DNA from: an uncultured Peptostreptococcaceae bacterium
GTDB taxonomy: Bacteria; Bacillota; Clostridia; Peptostreptococcales; Anaerovoracaceae
Reading direction: 5' to 3'
DNA: 64,000 nucleotides
NCBI GenBank assembly: GCA_910588185.1
Contig: CAJUQR010000001.1
Coordinates: 1-64,000, forward strand
Shown here: piece by piece, positions 17,790 through 26,235 of the stretch
Layout of the letters: each line of letters opens with the position of its first letter
Numbering within the stretch: position 1 is the stretch's first letter
Position numbers and translations under genes: made by a program
The notes under the pieces: generated by a model
What the model was told of the DNA's origin: nothing
Seen by the model: the letters and a program-made list of their open reading frames with translations, nothing else
The model's database searches: none

Positions 17790-17961
17790 GTTGACAAAAC
17801 TTCAAATTTATGACGATTTTTACAACAAATCAGGCAAAATTGTACCGAAATTTGTTTAATCAATCACTAAATTTGGCAAAAGTCAAAAAAATCGAAGCAA
17901 AAAGTCAACAAAACACTTAAAACATTGTAAAAATACATATAAAATCAGAGTTTTTGTCAAC
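17790..17961 (-). repeat. MITE-like dispersed element, copy A
   Basis: Read on the minus strand, this AT-rich segment starts GTTGACAAAAACT and ends AGTTTTGTCAAC, which are near-perfect terminal inverted repeats. A second GTTGACTTTTTG begins 52 bases in, and AAATTTCGG follows about 56 bases later. The same order and spacing recur at 24.1 kb and 37.2 kb. There is no coding potential. Confidence 0.6.
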
Positions 17962-18060
17962 TCGGCTGATGTAATATCCAAAATCTCAGCAACTTTAAAA
18001 AATTGATTAATCTTCCTTAGTCTGTTAACATATATACATAAAATAAAAATGGAGATTTTT

Positions 18061-19002
18061 ATGACTATCTACATACCTTTTATATGTCTTGCCATAGGTG
18101 CCATTATCAATTGGAATGGACTTCCTAAAACTGCAATAAAAATATTTGACGGGCTTACTAATGCTGCCCTCATATTGCTTATGCTTGTCATAGGTCTGAA
18201 CATAGGGACAAGCCAAACAGTCATGGATAACATTGCTTCCATAGGTTTTAACTGCATAATAATATCTCTCATGTCAATTATCTTTAGTGTATTGTTTGTA
18301 TACATTGCTGAACAAACTATAATGCCTCTGGAAAAGATTCGTCTTCAGCTTGTTGCTGAAAACGAACACATGCAAGATACTTCTTGTGATACAAAATTCT
18401 CACCTCTTACAATTATAATGCCCGCATGTATAATCATCGGCATATTGACAGGACAATTTCTGTTTAACAACATTCAACACAATGTATTAGATATAGTACT
18501 TAACATCTCCCTGATATTTTTATACACCGGTGTAGGCGTAAGTCTCGGCAACAATAAAGAAGTTTTTCAATATATTAAAAAGCTGGGATTCCGTGTGTTG
18601 TTCATGCCGCTTTCCATCTTTGCAGGCTGTGTTATAAGCGGATTCATAAGCAGTCTGCTGCTTAATCTTCCATCGGATTATGTCACTCTTTCTGCAAGCG
18701 GCATGGGTTACTATAGCTTAACTGGTGCTTTTCTTACAGAAGAATATGGTATTGAAGCCGGCACTTATGGTTTTATAGTAAATGTGTCAAGAGATTTTTT
18801 TACAGTTTTGCTAATACCTTTATTATTAAAAATAAGTAAAGGAAGTCCAATAGCTTCCGGAGCTTCAGGCTGTATGGATACCATGCTGGTTCCCGTAACA
18901 AAAGCCGTAGGTACAGAACTGGGCATGGTAGCTCTTATAAGCGGTACCATCTTAACCATAGTCGTTCCGATATGGCTTGCTGTTGGCCGTATAATATTAT
19001 AA
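18061..19002 (+). CDS. LysO family (DUF340) amino acid exporter
   Basis: This hydrophobic 313-residue protein has the two-half DUF340 layout of the E. coli lysine exporter LysO: a short N-terminal helical part (IGAIINWNGLPKTAIK), a soluble linker (about residues 95-115) and a C-terminal half with GMGYYSLTGAFLTEEYG. The frame opens at 18049, but GGAG lies 6 bases before the ATG at 18061, which I choose. Export of lysine or a related amino acid is inferred from the family. It is monocistronic. Confidence 0.85.
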   Translation: MTIYIPFICLAIGAIINWNGLPKTAIKIFDGLTNAALILLMLVIGLNIGTSQTVMDNIASIGFNCIIISLMSIIFSVLFVYIAEQTIMPLEKIRLQLVAENEHMQDTSCDTKFSPLTIIMPACIIIGILTGQFLFNNIQHNVLDIVLNISLIFLYTGVGVSLGNNKEVFQYIKKLGFRVLFMPLSIFAGCVISGFISSLLLNLPSDYVTLSASGMGYYSLTGAFLTEEYGIEAGTYGFIVNVSRDFFTVLLIPLLLKISKGSPIASGASGCMDTMLVPVTKAVGTELGMVALISGTILTIVVPIWLAVGRIIL

Positions 19003-19025
19003 TTTACTTATATAGCCTCAATCTA

Positions 19026-19979
19026 TCAATATCCTGCCTTTATATCCACTAAATTTTTCAATGACTCGCCTGTGATATACCGTCTTATATTTTCTATACA
19101 TATTTCCCATATGGCTTTCTCAGTAGCTTTACTGAGCCCCTGTCCTGAAATATGAGGTGTGACAAGCACGTTTGACATATTCCACAAAGGGGATGTCTGA
19201 GGAAGCGGTTCAACATCTGTAACATCCAAAATAACATCTGCAAAATGACCTTCATGAAGCAAACGAATTAAATCCTCTGTCACAATTAAAGTGCCTCTTC
19301 CCACATTTACCAGAGTAGAACCTTTTTTCATCATACTAAGTCTTCTATAATCAAGCAGTCCTTGTGTATAATCAGTATTAGGCAAACATCCTATTACAAT
19401 ATCAGCTTTGGGTAAAAGTTCATCAATATTATCCAGCGTATATAAATCGTCAAAATACTCAAGTGGTCTGTCAACCACTCTCTTGACACCAATATTTACA
19501 GTTCCAAAACTTTTTAAACGTTTAGCAATATTGGTTCCTATATCACCTGTTCCAAATATGAGAACCCTCTTTCTATCAAGATTTCTCTCAGCACCCATGC
19601 CCTTCCATAATGATTTTTTCTGATTATCCAAATATTTATCAAGCCTTATATACCTGGCCAAGATTGTACCGATAACATATTCGGAGATTTCTTTTCCAAA
19701 CGCACCTGATGCATTGGTCAGTAAAACCCCTTCAGGAAAGCCTTCAACTCTCGTATAAATATCTGTTCCGGCCCATGTCATCTGTACCCATTTTAAATTC
19801 TTTGCCCTGCTCAGAGATTTTATAGGCAATCCACCAATTATTATATCCACATCGTCTATAATATCTTCTACAGCCTCATTACTCCTGTATATAAAATTAC
19901 ATTTATCAGCAAACTGACTTTCAAGTATACCTTTTATCTCATCGTTACACGATGATGCCGTTATTAAAACATTAAACAT
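19026..19979 (-). CDS. D-isomer-specific 2-hydroxyacid dehydrogenase
   Basis: This 317-residue NAD(P)-dependent oxidoreductase interconverts a 2-keto acid and a D-2-hydroxy acid. The Rossmann motif is GTGDIGTNIAKRL (about residues 140-152), with the conserved STLVNVGRGTLI stretch and the catalytic region ILDVTDVEPLPQTSPLW followed by VTPHISG, which carries the active-site histidine. It converges on the LysO gene. The substrate is unknown. Confidence 0.88.
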   Translation of the reverse strand: MFNVLITASSCNDEIKGILESQFADKCNFIYRSNEAVEDIIDDVDIIIGGLPIKSLSRAKNLKWVQMTWAGTDIYTRVEGFPEGVLLTNASGAFGKEISEYVIGTILARYIRLDKYLDNQKKSLWKGMGAERNLDRKRVLIFGTGDIGTNIAKRLKSFGTVNIGVKRVVDRPLEYFDDLYTLDNIDELLPKADIVIGCLPNTDYTQGLLDYRRLSMMKKGSTLVNVGRGTLIVTEDLIRLLHEGHFADVILDVTDVEPLPQTSPLWNMSNVLVTPHISGQGLSKATEKAIWEICIENIRRYITGESLKNLVDIKAGY

Positions 19980-20000
19980 ATTTAAACATATCCTTTATCA

Positions 20001-21332
20001 TCAATATTCATAAACTTTTCTATACTTAGCCAGCATCCATACAGCTACCACCATAGAAATTATTTCGGCTGCCGGCAGCGCCCACCATACACCGTCTATT
20101 CCAAACAATTCAGGCAGCAAGATAAGTGCACCTGCCTCTAGTACAAAAGTTCTAAGCATGGAAATCAAAGCTGATACTTTGCCGTTATTAAGCGCAGTGA
20201 AAAATCCCGAAGCAAAAACATTGATTCCTGTAAATAAAACGCTTATTGCAATGATCTTAAATCCATATACCATGAGTTCCAAAAGAACAGGATCCTGAGA
20301 AGCAAATATCATTCCAAGAGACCTATTAAGAACCTCAGCTATAAGAAACATAAATACAGAAAAAACAACAACAATTTTAACTGATATATTAAACAGCTTC
20401 TTTATATTTTCTTTATTATCAGCCCCATAATTATAACTGATAACAGGAGATATTCCTGAAACAAATCCAAAAAATATCGCCACAAATATAAACTGCAGAT
20501 AAAGTATAGCACTTATAGCTGCAACACCCTTTTCTCCTATCAACGCCATCATCTGTAAATTGAAAAGTGCAGTAGTCACCGCGCTGGCAAGGTTTGACAC
20601 CATCTCTGAAGACCCATTGCCCATAGCTTTTAGAACTTCTCTCCCTTTCCAAACCGGCTTCTCAAAATGTATCAGGTTCTTTTTATTAAAAAACACTGCC
20701 AATGGAACCAATCCGCCTATTACCATACCTGCAACAGAAGCTACTGCCGCCCCTGCAATTCCAAAGTCCAGCACTCCGACTAAAATAATATCAAGGACGA
20801 TGTTCAATACCCCGGCTCCTATAGAAAGTCCAAGGCCAAGCTTTGGTCTGTCCGCAGTCACGAGATAACTCTGAAACAAAACCTGCATTACCCAAACAGG
20901 TCCTCCAATGACTAATATTGTCCCATATTCAACACAATATGGAAGTAATTCGTCATCTGATCCAAGCATCCTGTACACTTGCTCGTCAAAACACAAAAAT
21001 ACCGCTGTAAGCAAAATTATAATTGATATATTCAAAATTACCGTCAAACTCATAAAACTGTTAGCTTCGTGAGTCTTTCCTTCTCCAAGCTTCTTGCCTA
21101 TTATGGCATTACTTCCTGCCGCAAGCATAAACGCCATTGCCATTGCTATATTAAGTACCGGATAAACTATATTTATGGCAGAAAGCCCAAGACTTCCAAC
21201 AAAATTAGACACTACAATCCCGTCCACTATAGTGTACATGGAAACAAATATCATCCTTATCATAGTAGGAATTGTAAAAAATAACATGTTCTTTATATTT
21301 ATTTGCTTGTTATAAATTAAATTCTCAGTCAT
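20001..21332 (-). CDS. MATE family efflux transporter
   Basis: This 443-residue protein with 12 predicted membrane helices matches the multidrug and toxin extrusion family. Its N terminus has the typical PTMIRMIFVSMYTIVDGIVVSNFVG, and the two halves are internally similar. Members expel cationic compounds using Na+ or H+ gradients. It sits upstream of the hydroxyacid dehydrogenase with a 21-base gap, so the two may share a transcript. The substrate is not predictable. Confidence 0.9.
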   Translation of the reverse strand: MTENLIYNKQINIKNMLFFTIPTMIRMIFVSMYTIVDGIVVSNFVGSLGLSAINIVYPVLNIAMAMAFMLAAGSNAIIGKKLGEGKTHEANSFMSLTVILNISIIILLTAVFLCFDEQVYRMLGSDDELLPYCVEYGTILVIGGPVWVMQVLFQSYLVTADRPKLGLGLSIGAGVLNIVLDIILVGVLDFGIAGAAVASVAGMVIGGLVPLAVFFNKKNLIHFEKPVWKGREVLKAMGNGSSEMVSNLASAVTTALFNLQMMALIGEKGVAAISAILYLQFIFVAIFFGFVSGISPVISYNYGADNKENIKKLFNISVKIVVVFSVFMFLIAEVLNRSLGMIFASQDPVLLELMVYGFKIIAISVLFTGINVFASGFFTALNNGKVSALISMLRTFVLEAGALILLPELFGIDGVWWALPAAEIISMVVAVWMLAKYRKVYEY

Positions 21333-21394
21333 AAGTACCCCTTAAATATTATTAACTATTTTATTATGCCTTTATTATCTTTAAAATTCAACAT

Positions 21395-21421
21395 CATATT
21401 TTACATTTGACCGCATATATT
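21395..21421 (+). promoter_or_regulatory. Possible sigma-E promoter of spoIIID
   Basis: CATATT (21395-21400) and CATATATT (21414-21421), 13 bp apart, resemble the mother-cell sigma-E consensus. In known spore-formers spoIIID is sigma-E dependent. Confidence 0.5.
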
Positions 21422-21456
21422 GTCTTAACGAACAAATAAGGAGCGTGTGTCTTGCA

Positions 21457-21714
21457 ATGAAGGATTACATAGAAGAAAGAGTTTTGGAATTGGCGCATTA
21501 TATAGTAAGCACCAATTCAACGGTAAGAGCTGCTGCAAAGAAATTCCGCGTCAGCAAATCCACAGTACATAAAGATGTCACCGAAAGACTCCTTGAAATA
21601 AATCCAGGATTAGCTGCTGAAGTTAAAGACGTCTTAGAAAACAACAAGGCTGAACGCCATTTAAGAGGCGGTATGGCTACAAGAGAAAAATACCAACATG
21701 CAAGAGAAAAATAA
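21457..21714 (+). CDS. spoIIID: Sporulation transcriptional regulator SpoIIID
   Basis: This mother-cell DNA-binding protein switches gene expression during sporulation. It has 85 residues with the helix-turn-helix TVRAAAKKFRVSKSTVHKDVTERL and the family tail NPGLAAEVKDVLENNKAERHLRGGMAT, typical of SpoIIID across Bacilli and Clostridia. The frame opens at a GTG (21445), but the family begins at the ATG MKDYIEERV. AAGGAG lies 13 bases upstream, somewhat far. It is a single gene with its own terminator and is the main evidence that the organism can sporulate. Confidence 0.96.
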   Translation: MKDYIEERVLELAHYIVSTNSTVRAAAKKFRVSKSTVHKDVTERLLEINPGLAAEVKDVLENNKAERHLRGGMATREKYQHAREK

Positions 21715-21738
21715 CGGCCTTATGGCCGTTTTTGGTTT
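21713..21738 (+). terminator. Terminator of spoIIID
   Basis: AACGGCC-TTAT-GGCCGTTTTTGG starts at the stop codon. Confidence 0.8.
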
Positions 21739-21855
21739 ATATGGGCATATATAAGAAGTATGATATTTTTTATTATGTTAGATTGAAAAAAACGCTGTCA
21801 TGCAATATAATCATATTAAATTGATTAAGTTATTCTCTACGAGGAGGTTTGCAAA

Positions 21856-22878
21856 ATGATTTATTTTAGGAGCGATTACAGTTTAGGCGCTCATCCAAAG
21901 GTTATGGAAGCGCTTATGAATACAAATATGGAACATACGGACGGTTACGCCGAGGACAAGTTTTCCTTTGAAACTGCCGATATGATAAAAGAGATGATAG
22001 GTAAACCAGATGCGCATATACATTTTATGGTTGGAGGAACTCCCACCAATACTATAGCTATATCTGCTGCTTTAAGACCCTATGAAGGCGCCATTTCGGC
22101 AGACTCAGGTCATATATATGTTCACGAAACAGGTTCAATAGAAGCAACAGGTCACAGAGTATTTGCCGCTCCTACAGAAGATGGTAAACTTCGTCCGGCT
22201 GATATAGAAAAAGTTCTTCTTCACCACGAAGATGAACATACAGTCATACCTAAACTAGTGTATATCACTCACCCTACTGAAAACGGCGGTGTATATACAA
22301 AAGCTGAATTGCAGGCGCTTCATGACTGCTGCAAAGAACACGGTCTTTATTTATACGCAGACGGAGCCCGCCTTGGAACTGCGCTTACGTGGCCGGGAAA
22401 CGATGTCACACTTAAAGATCTGGCAAACCTTACAGATGCTTTTTATATAGGCGGTACTAAAATCGGCGCTCTATTTGGAGAAGCCCTTGTTATAATGGAT
22501 GATCAAATAAATGATCACTTCCGTTATATGGTAAAACGTGCATGTGCTCTGCTGGCAAAAGGAAGGTTAATTGCAATACAGCTTAAAGCGCTTTTAGAGG
22601 GCGGTGAAGATTCCTTATACTATCAGCTTTCCAAACATGAAAACGAGCTTGCAATCAAACTTGCTCGCGGCGTACAGGAAAAAGGATATAAGCTGTGGAT
22701 TCCTCATCAGACCAATCAAGTGTTTGTCATCGTTCCCAACGATAAAATTGCCAAACTTGAAAAAGACTTTTTCTTTTATACTTGGGCACCTTATGACGAA
22801 ACAAGTTCTGTAATTCGTCTGGTCATAAGCTGGGGAAGTACAGAAGAAGACGTAGACGCTATCCTAAACGCTATGTAA
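21856..22878 (+). CDS. Low-specificity threonine aldolase
   Basis: This 340-residue PLP enzyme of the beta-eliminating lyase fold should split threonine to glycine and acetaldehyde. It starts with the typical IYFRSDYSLGAHPKVMEAL; the PLP lysine is in YIGGTKIGALFGEA (about residue 208), and LYADGARLGTAL carries the conserved aspartate and arginine. GAGGAGG precedes the ATG. It is monocistronic with a terminator. Stereospecificity cannot be read from the sequence. Confidence 0.9.
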   Translation: MIYFRSDYSLGAHPKVMEALMNTNMEHTDGYAEDKFSFETADMIKEMIGKPDAHIHFMVGGTPTNTIAISAALRPYEGAISADSGHIYVHETGSIEATGHRVFAAPTEDGKLRPADIEKVLLHHEDEHTVIPKLVYITHPTENGGVYTKAELQALHDCCKEHGLYLYADGARLGTALTWPGNDVTLKDLANLTDAFYIGGTKIGALFGEALVIMDDQINDHFRYMVKRACALLAKGRLIAIQLKALLEGGEDSLYYQLSKHENELAIKLARGVQEKGYKLWIPHQTNQVFVIVPNDKIAKLEKDFFFYTWAPYDETSSVIRLVISWGSTEEDVDAILNAM

Positions 22879-22881
22879 ATT

Positions 22882-22928
22882 AAAAAACTGCCTTGACTTT
22901 TTTACAAGTAGTCAACGGCAGTTTTATT
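22882..22928. terminator. Terminator between threonine aldolase and HutD-like genes
   Basis: AAAAACTGCC.TGAC and GTCA..GGCAGTTTT form a long stem between two converging genes. Confidence 0.8.
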
Positions 22929-22936
22929 ATGTATTT

Positions 22937-24016
22937 TTATTCGTCCTTACCTAAATTCTTTCCACTGTTTTTATATTTTTTCATAATCTTTTCAAGTTCA
23001 GGATTTGCTGCAAGCTCCTCTTTATACACCCTTTGCTCATAAGATGTCAAATTTTCTATATCTTTTATATGCTTCCTTATAGGTTTAGGCATAAAAGCCA
23101 TATATACGGCAGGTGAAATCAGTAAACAATCTACGGCTACCCATATTGCAATAATACAAGCACTCATGCCTGCATCCAAAATGCCTTTTGCAAACAAAGC
23201 TATAATTGACGCAATTCCAATCAAGAAAATTAAAGTAGTTATATAAAATCTCTCAATTTTTTTAATCGCCTTACTAAGTTCTTCATCAAACCATGTTCTT
23301 CTCAAACTCTTAACTATATATTTTGCCCATCTGAATTGTACATTTGATAGATAAATACATAATTTAAAATCATCAAAGGTAGCCTTTTCACGCGGAATAA
23401 TCTGCGGCCCTATGTCTTCAGCATCCCCATAAAAGATCTGTGCCCGTACAATTGTCCCTTCTCCCATAATTCCATACTGAATTGTTTCCTGAGGCTCACC
23501 TTCAATCACAAACTGTTCTCCCTGTTTTACCATATAGCTTTCGTCATCTACAGAAACGACAAAGTACCCGTCTCTGCAATATAAGGCATGGGTTGAATTC
23601 ATCTTTTCACTTTTTTCTGTTGAACAGCAAATCTCATATTCACTCTTTGGGAAAATAAGGTCCAGATACCCTTCTTCACCTTTTCTTACGATAAGATTAT
23701 AATCTGTTATCTCTCCAAAACTAATAGTCTTCCAATCTCCATCAAACCTATCCTGCTCCAGTTCTGCAAGTCTTGCCACCCTTTGTCCCTCATAACTTAG
23801 AACAGCTTCTCCCTCAAGCACCATTATCACTCTGTCATAATCGGGAAGCTTTGAAAAAGAAGCTTCTTCTTTTGTTACGTTATCGGAACTGAGTCTCCAT
23901 ATAAAATCCCTGTCAATATATTTAGATGTTCTGGGAAAAACGGCTAATTCTTTCATAAAGCCGCCGGTCCATTCACTTACCTTATAATCTTCATTCTTAA
24001 AAAGGCTGCATTTCAT
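22937..24016 (-). CDS. HutD/Ves-like cupin fused to a two-helix membrane domain
   Basis: The first half (about residues 1-190) resembles HutD/Ves, a bicupin family linked to histidine utilisation and cold response but of unknown activity; see WTGGFMKELAVFP and SFSKLPDYDRVIMVLEG. The second half has an unusual addition: a basic-acidic linker, two hydrophobic helices (FYITTLIFLIGIASIIALFA and the following ACIIAIWVAVDCLLISPAVY), and a charged tail. HutD proteins are normally about 190 residues and soluble. The frame is open to 24115, but AGAGGT is 7 bases before the ATG at 24016. No hut gene is near. Confidence 0.7.
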   Translation of the reverse strand: MKCSLFKNEDYKVSEWTGGFMKELAVFPRTSKYIDRDFIWRLSSDNVTKEEASFSKLPDYDRVIMVLEGEAVLSYEGQRVARLAELEQDRFDGDWKTISFGEITDYNLIVRKGEEGYLDLIFPKSEYEICCSTEKSEKMNSTHALYCRDGYFVVSVDDESYMVKQGEQFVIEGEPQETIQYGIMGEGTIVRAQIFYGDAEDIGPQIIPREKATFDDFKLCIYLSNVQFRWAKYIVKSLRRTWFDEELSKAIKKIERFYITTLIFLIGIASIIALFAKGILDAGMSACIIAIWVAVDCLLISPAVYMAFMPKPIRKHIKDIENLTSYEQRVYKEELAANPELEKIMKKYKNSGKNLGKDE

Positions 24017-24123
24017 ATTAAATACCTCTTTTAACACACTATAGAATACGGAAACTGCACGGAGGCTTATCACAAACAATGATAAACCGAAAATATGTAG
24101 GGGTGGCAAGGTCACCTCACTGC

Positions 24124-24294
24124 ATTGACAAAATCATTAATTTTTTAAAAACTTTTACAACATTTTGGTTATTTTGTTGACTTTTTGATGACACTTTTAA
24201 ATTTTTGTCAATAAGCTCTTCTCATTCGACGAATTTCGGCATAATTAATGTTCTCATGTTGCAAAATTATCTGAATTAAATAATTTTTGTCAAC
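24124..24294 (+). repeat. MITE-like dispersed element, copy B
   Basis: It starts ATTGACAAAAT and ends TTTTTGTCAAC. An internal GTTGACTTTTTG begins 52 bases in and AATTTCGG 56 bases after that, the same spacing as copy A, in the opposite orientation. It directly precedes the structured array. Confidence 0.6.
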
Positions 24295-24323
24295 ATTAAG
24301 ATGCTAAAGTATTATAATTACTA

Positions 24324-24425
24324 CCTCACACCTAGCGCAGATAGCTGCCTGTGCTGAAAGCACAGAAATTGTGATTCAATGTTCTCTCAGGCGCCAAAAG
24401 CTTTGATTGTGCTAGCTCCGTGAGG
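24324..24425. other. Leading structured module before the array
   Basis: CCTCAC...CTAGC pairs with GCTAG...GTGAGG across the whole 102 bases, enclosing a GTGCT-GAA-AGCAC hairpin and the sequence GATTCAAT, which also occurs in the array units. It looks like a diverged or capping unit. Confidence 0.5.
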
Positions 24426-24427
24426 TT

Positions 24428-24690
24428 ATTATAACATAGCTGCAAGGATGTGTTGCTATGTTTCAATGAACGCTTCTTTACAGCGAAGCTGTAAACATAA
24501 TCGTGCGTTCATTATAACCCAGCTGCAAGGATATCTTGCTGGGTTTCAATCATTGCTACCTTGCGACGAAGTCGATATAATTAAATCAACGCAATGATTA
24601 TACCATAGCTGCAAGGATATTTCGCTATGATTCAATGAACGCTTCATTGCGGCAACGCCGATATACTTAAATCTCAGCAATTATTATACC
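24428..24690. repeat. Tandem array of three ~85-bp structured units
   Basis: Units start at ATTATAA/ATTATAC at 24428, 24511 and 24597; a fourth, truncated start is at 24683. Each unit has a 6-bp stem around a 14-base loop (TGCAAGGATNTNTY), then TTCAAT, then in units 1 and 2 a 9-bp stem enclosing a small hairpin with a GAA loop (AAC in unit 3). The first stem is CATAGC/GCTATG, CCCAGC/GCTGGG and CATAGC/GCTATG; the second is AATGAACGC/GCGTTCATT then AATCATTGC/GCAATGATT, and is broken in unit 3. Paired changes indicate selection on structure. The transcribed strand is unknown. Confidence 0.75.
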
Positions 24691-24794
24691 ATAACCGCCC
24701 TACCAATAAAATCCCTTTCGCTCCTTTTGCAAAACTAATTCCCTTAGCATTTTCAAATTACAAACACATAGCAACATCTACCACCAGCTTTATC

Positions 24795-24823
24795 TTGTTT
24801 TTCCGCTAAAATTGTGCTATAAT
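24795..24823 (+). promoter_or_regulatory. Promoter of the E2-like gene
   Basis: TTGTTT (24795-24800) and TATAAT (24818-24823) are 17 bp apart, downstream of the array, so the array is not needed as this gene's leader. Confidence 0.65.
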
Positions 24824-24867
24824 GTTATGTATTTTGGTTTTCAAAGAGTTAAAATTAGGAGAAATTT

Positions 24868-25743
24868 ATGTATAGAACAGATGGCTATAGAGTACTTACT
24901 GACGACCCTATGTACGAAATAGCGGCGTACGTAATGGATAAGCGTTATGATGCAAGTAACTATATCAAACAAGCTATAGATTATGAATCACTTCAGGAAT
25001 ACACGAGAAAATGCAGAAAAAAAGGCATAACTATGAGCCATATGAGCATAATCGTTGCCGCATACCTGCGCCTTGTTTCACAAAATCCATATTTAAACAG
25101 ATTTGTTATGAACAAGCGCATATATGCCCGAAACCATTTCTGCGTTTCTTTCGTAACTTTAATTTCAGGCAAAAACAGAAGTACTGTAAATAAGGTATAT
25201 TTTAATCTTGATGATGATATTTTTACAGTAAACAAAAAATTACAGGATGCAATAGAAAAATGTAATGAATCATCTTCAGATGGAACTTCAATGGATAAGC
25301 TGGCAAAGAAACTTGTGCGGATACCTGGATTGTTAACTGTTGCTGTATCAGTATTAAAATTTTTAGATAAACATTTTTGGCTGCCTTTCAGTATAGTGGA
25401 TGCCAGTCCTTTTCACACTTCACTTTTTATAACCAATTTGGCTTCCATAAGAACTGGCGCAGTTTATCATCATCTTTATGAATTTGGAACTACTGGTGTA
25501 TTCATTGCAATGGGACAGCCTTCTAAAAAGATAATTTTAAACGGCGAAAAAGTTGAAGAAAAAAAGATCATGGAAATAGGAATAGTAACCGATGAAAGAA
25601 TTGCAGATGGTCACTACTATGGCAGATGTTTCAGAGAAATCTTAAAATATTTTAAAGATCCTTCTCTATTGGAAACAAAGCCTGATTCCATAGTCACCGA
25701 CGAGGATATAAAAAAGAAAAACACTAAATTCATAATAAAGTAA
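24868..25743 (+). CDS. E2/CAT-fold acyltransferase-like protein
   Basis: This 291-residue protein resembles the catalytic domain of 2-oxo acid dehydrogenase E2 and chloramphenicol acetyltransferase but has no lipoyl or E1-binding domain. The region that normally carries the catalytic HXXXDG reads TDERIADGHYYGR, so the histidine is a glutamate. It may therefore not be an ordinary acyltransferase. SIVDASPFHTSLFITNLASIRTGAVYHHLYEFGTT is the best-matching stretch. It is followed 15 bases later by the CGCAxxGCC gene, probably as an operon. Confidence 0.7.
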   Translation: MYRTDGYRVLTDDPMYEIAAYVMDKRYDASNYIKQAIDYESLQEYTRKCRKKGITMSHMSIIVAAYLRLVSQNPYLNRFVMNKRIYARNHFCVSFVTLISGKNRSTVNKVYFNLDDDIFTVNKKLQDAIEKCNESSSDGTSMDKLAKKLVRIPGLLTVAVSVLKFLDKHFWLPFSIVDASPFHTSLFITNLASIRTGAVYHHLYEFGTTGVFIAMGQPSKKIILNGEKVEEKKIMEIGIVTDERIADGHYYGRCFREILKYFKDPSLLETKPDSIVTDEDIKKKNTKFIIK

Positions 25744-25758
25744 AGGAAGAGATATGAT

Positions 25759-26169
25759 ATGGACAGAAAAGAACAAGCAGTAATGTTACATAAAAATGGA
25801 TTTAACTGTGCGCAATCTGTAGCATGTGCATTTTGCAATGTAATGGGAAGCGACCCTGTAGAAGTATTTAAGCTTTCAGAACCTTTTGGCTTTGGAATGG
25901 GCAATATGGGCGTATGCGGAGCTGTCTCTGCTATGGGTTTAGTTGTTGGTATGAAAATCAGCGATGGTAATCTTGACAGCCCAAAGACAAAAAAAGAATG
26001 TTACAGTATGATGAAAAAGCTTACAGAAGAATTCGTAAACAAGAATGGTTCAATGATTTGCAGCGAAATCAAAGGCATAGAAACAAAGAAAGTTTTAAGA
26101 AGCTGCAATGGATGTATAGAAGATGCAGTGGAACTTTTAGACAAATACCTGCTTGGCATAGAAGAATAA
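25759..26169 (+). CDS. C_GCAxxG_C_C family protein
   Basis: This 136-residue protein carries the family's ordered cysteines: GFNCAQSVACAF (about residues 15-26), GVCGAVSAMG (about 51-60), MICSEIKG and RSCNGCIEDA. The family is thought to be redox-active or metal-binding, but no reaction is known. It is short, has no membrane segment, and looks complete. It is probably co-transcribed with the E2-like gene and ends at a terminator. Confidence 0.85.
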   Translation: MDRKEQAVMLHKNGFNCAQSVACAFCNVMGSDPVEVFKLSEPFGFGMGNMGVCGAVSAMGLVVGMKISDGNLDSPKTKKECYSMMKKLTEEFVNKNGSMICSEIKGIETKKVLRSCNGCIEDAVELLDKYLLGIEE

Positions 26170-26183
26170 AATATCTGAATTAG

Positions 26184-26235
26184 AAAGACCCCGTTACTAT
26201 GGAATCAACATCCGCAAGTAACGAGGTCTTTATTT
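26184..26235. terminator. Terminator between CGCAxxGCC and queT genes
   Basis: AAGACC.CGTTACT and AGTAACG.GGTCTT pair across a short loop, followed by TTTATTTTT. It lies between convergent genes. Confidence 0.75.

Noticed and set aside
24428..24690. CRISPR array
   Set aside because: The minus strand shows ATTGAAAC at unit junctions, which recalls CRISPR repeat ends, but the conserved parts are split across ~85-bp units, there are only three, the variable parts pair with each other, and no cas gene is near.
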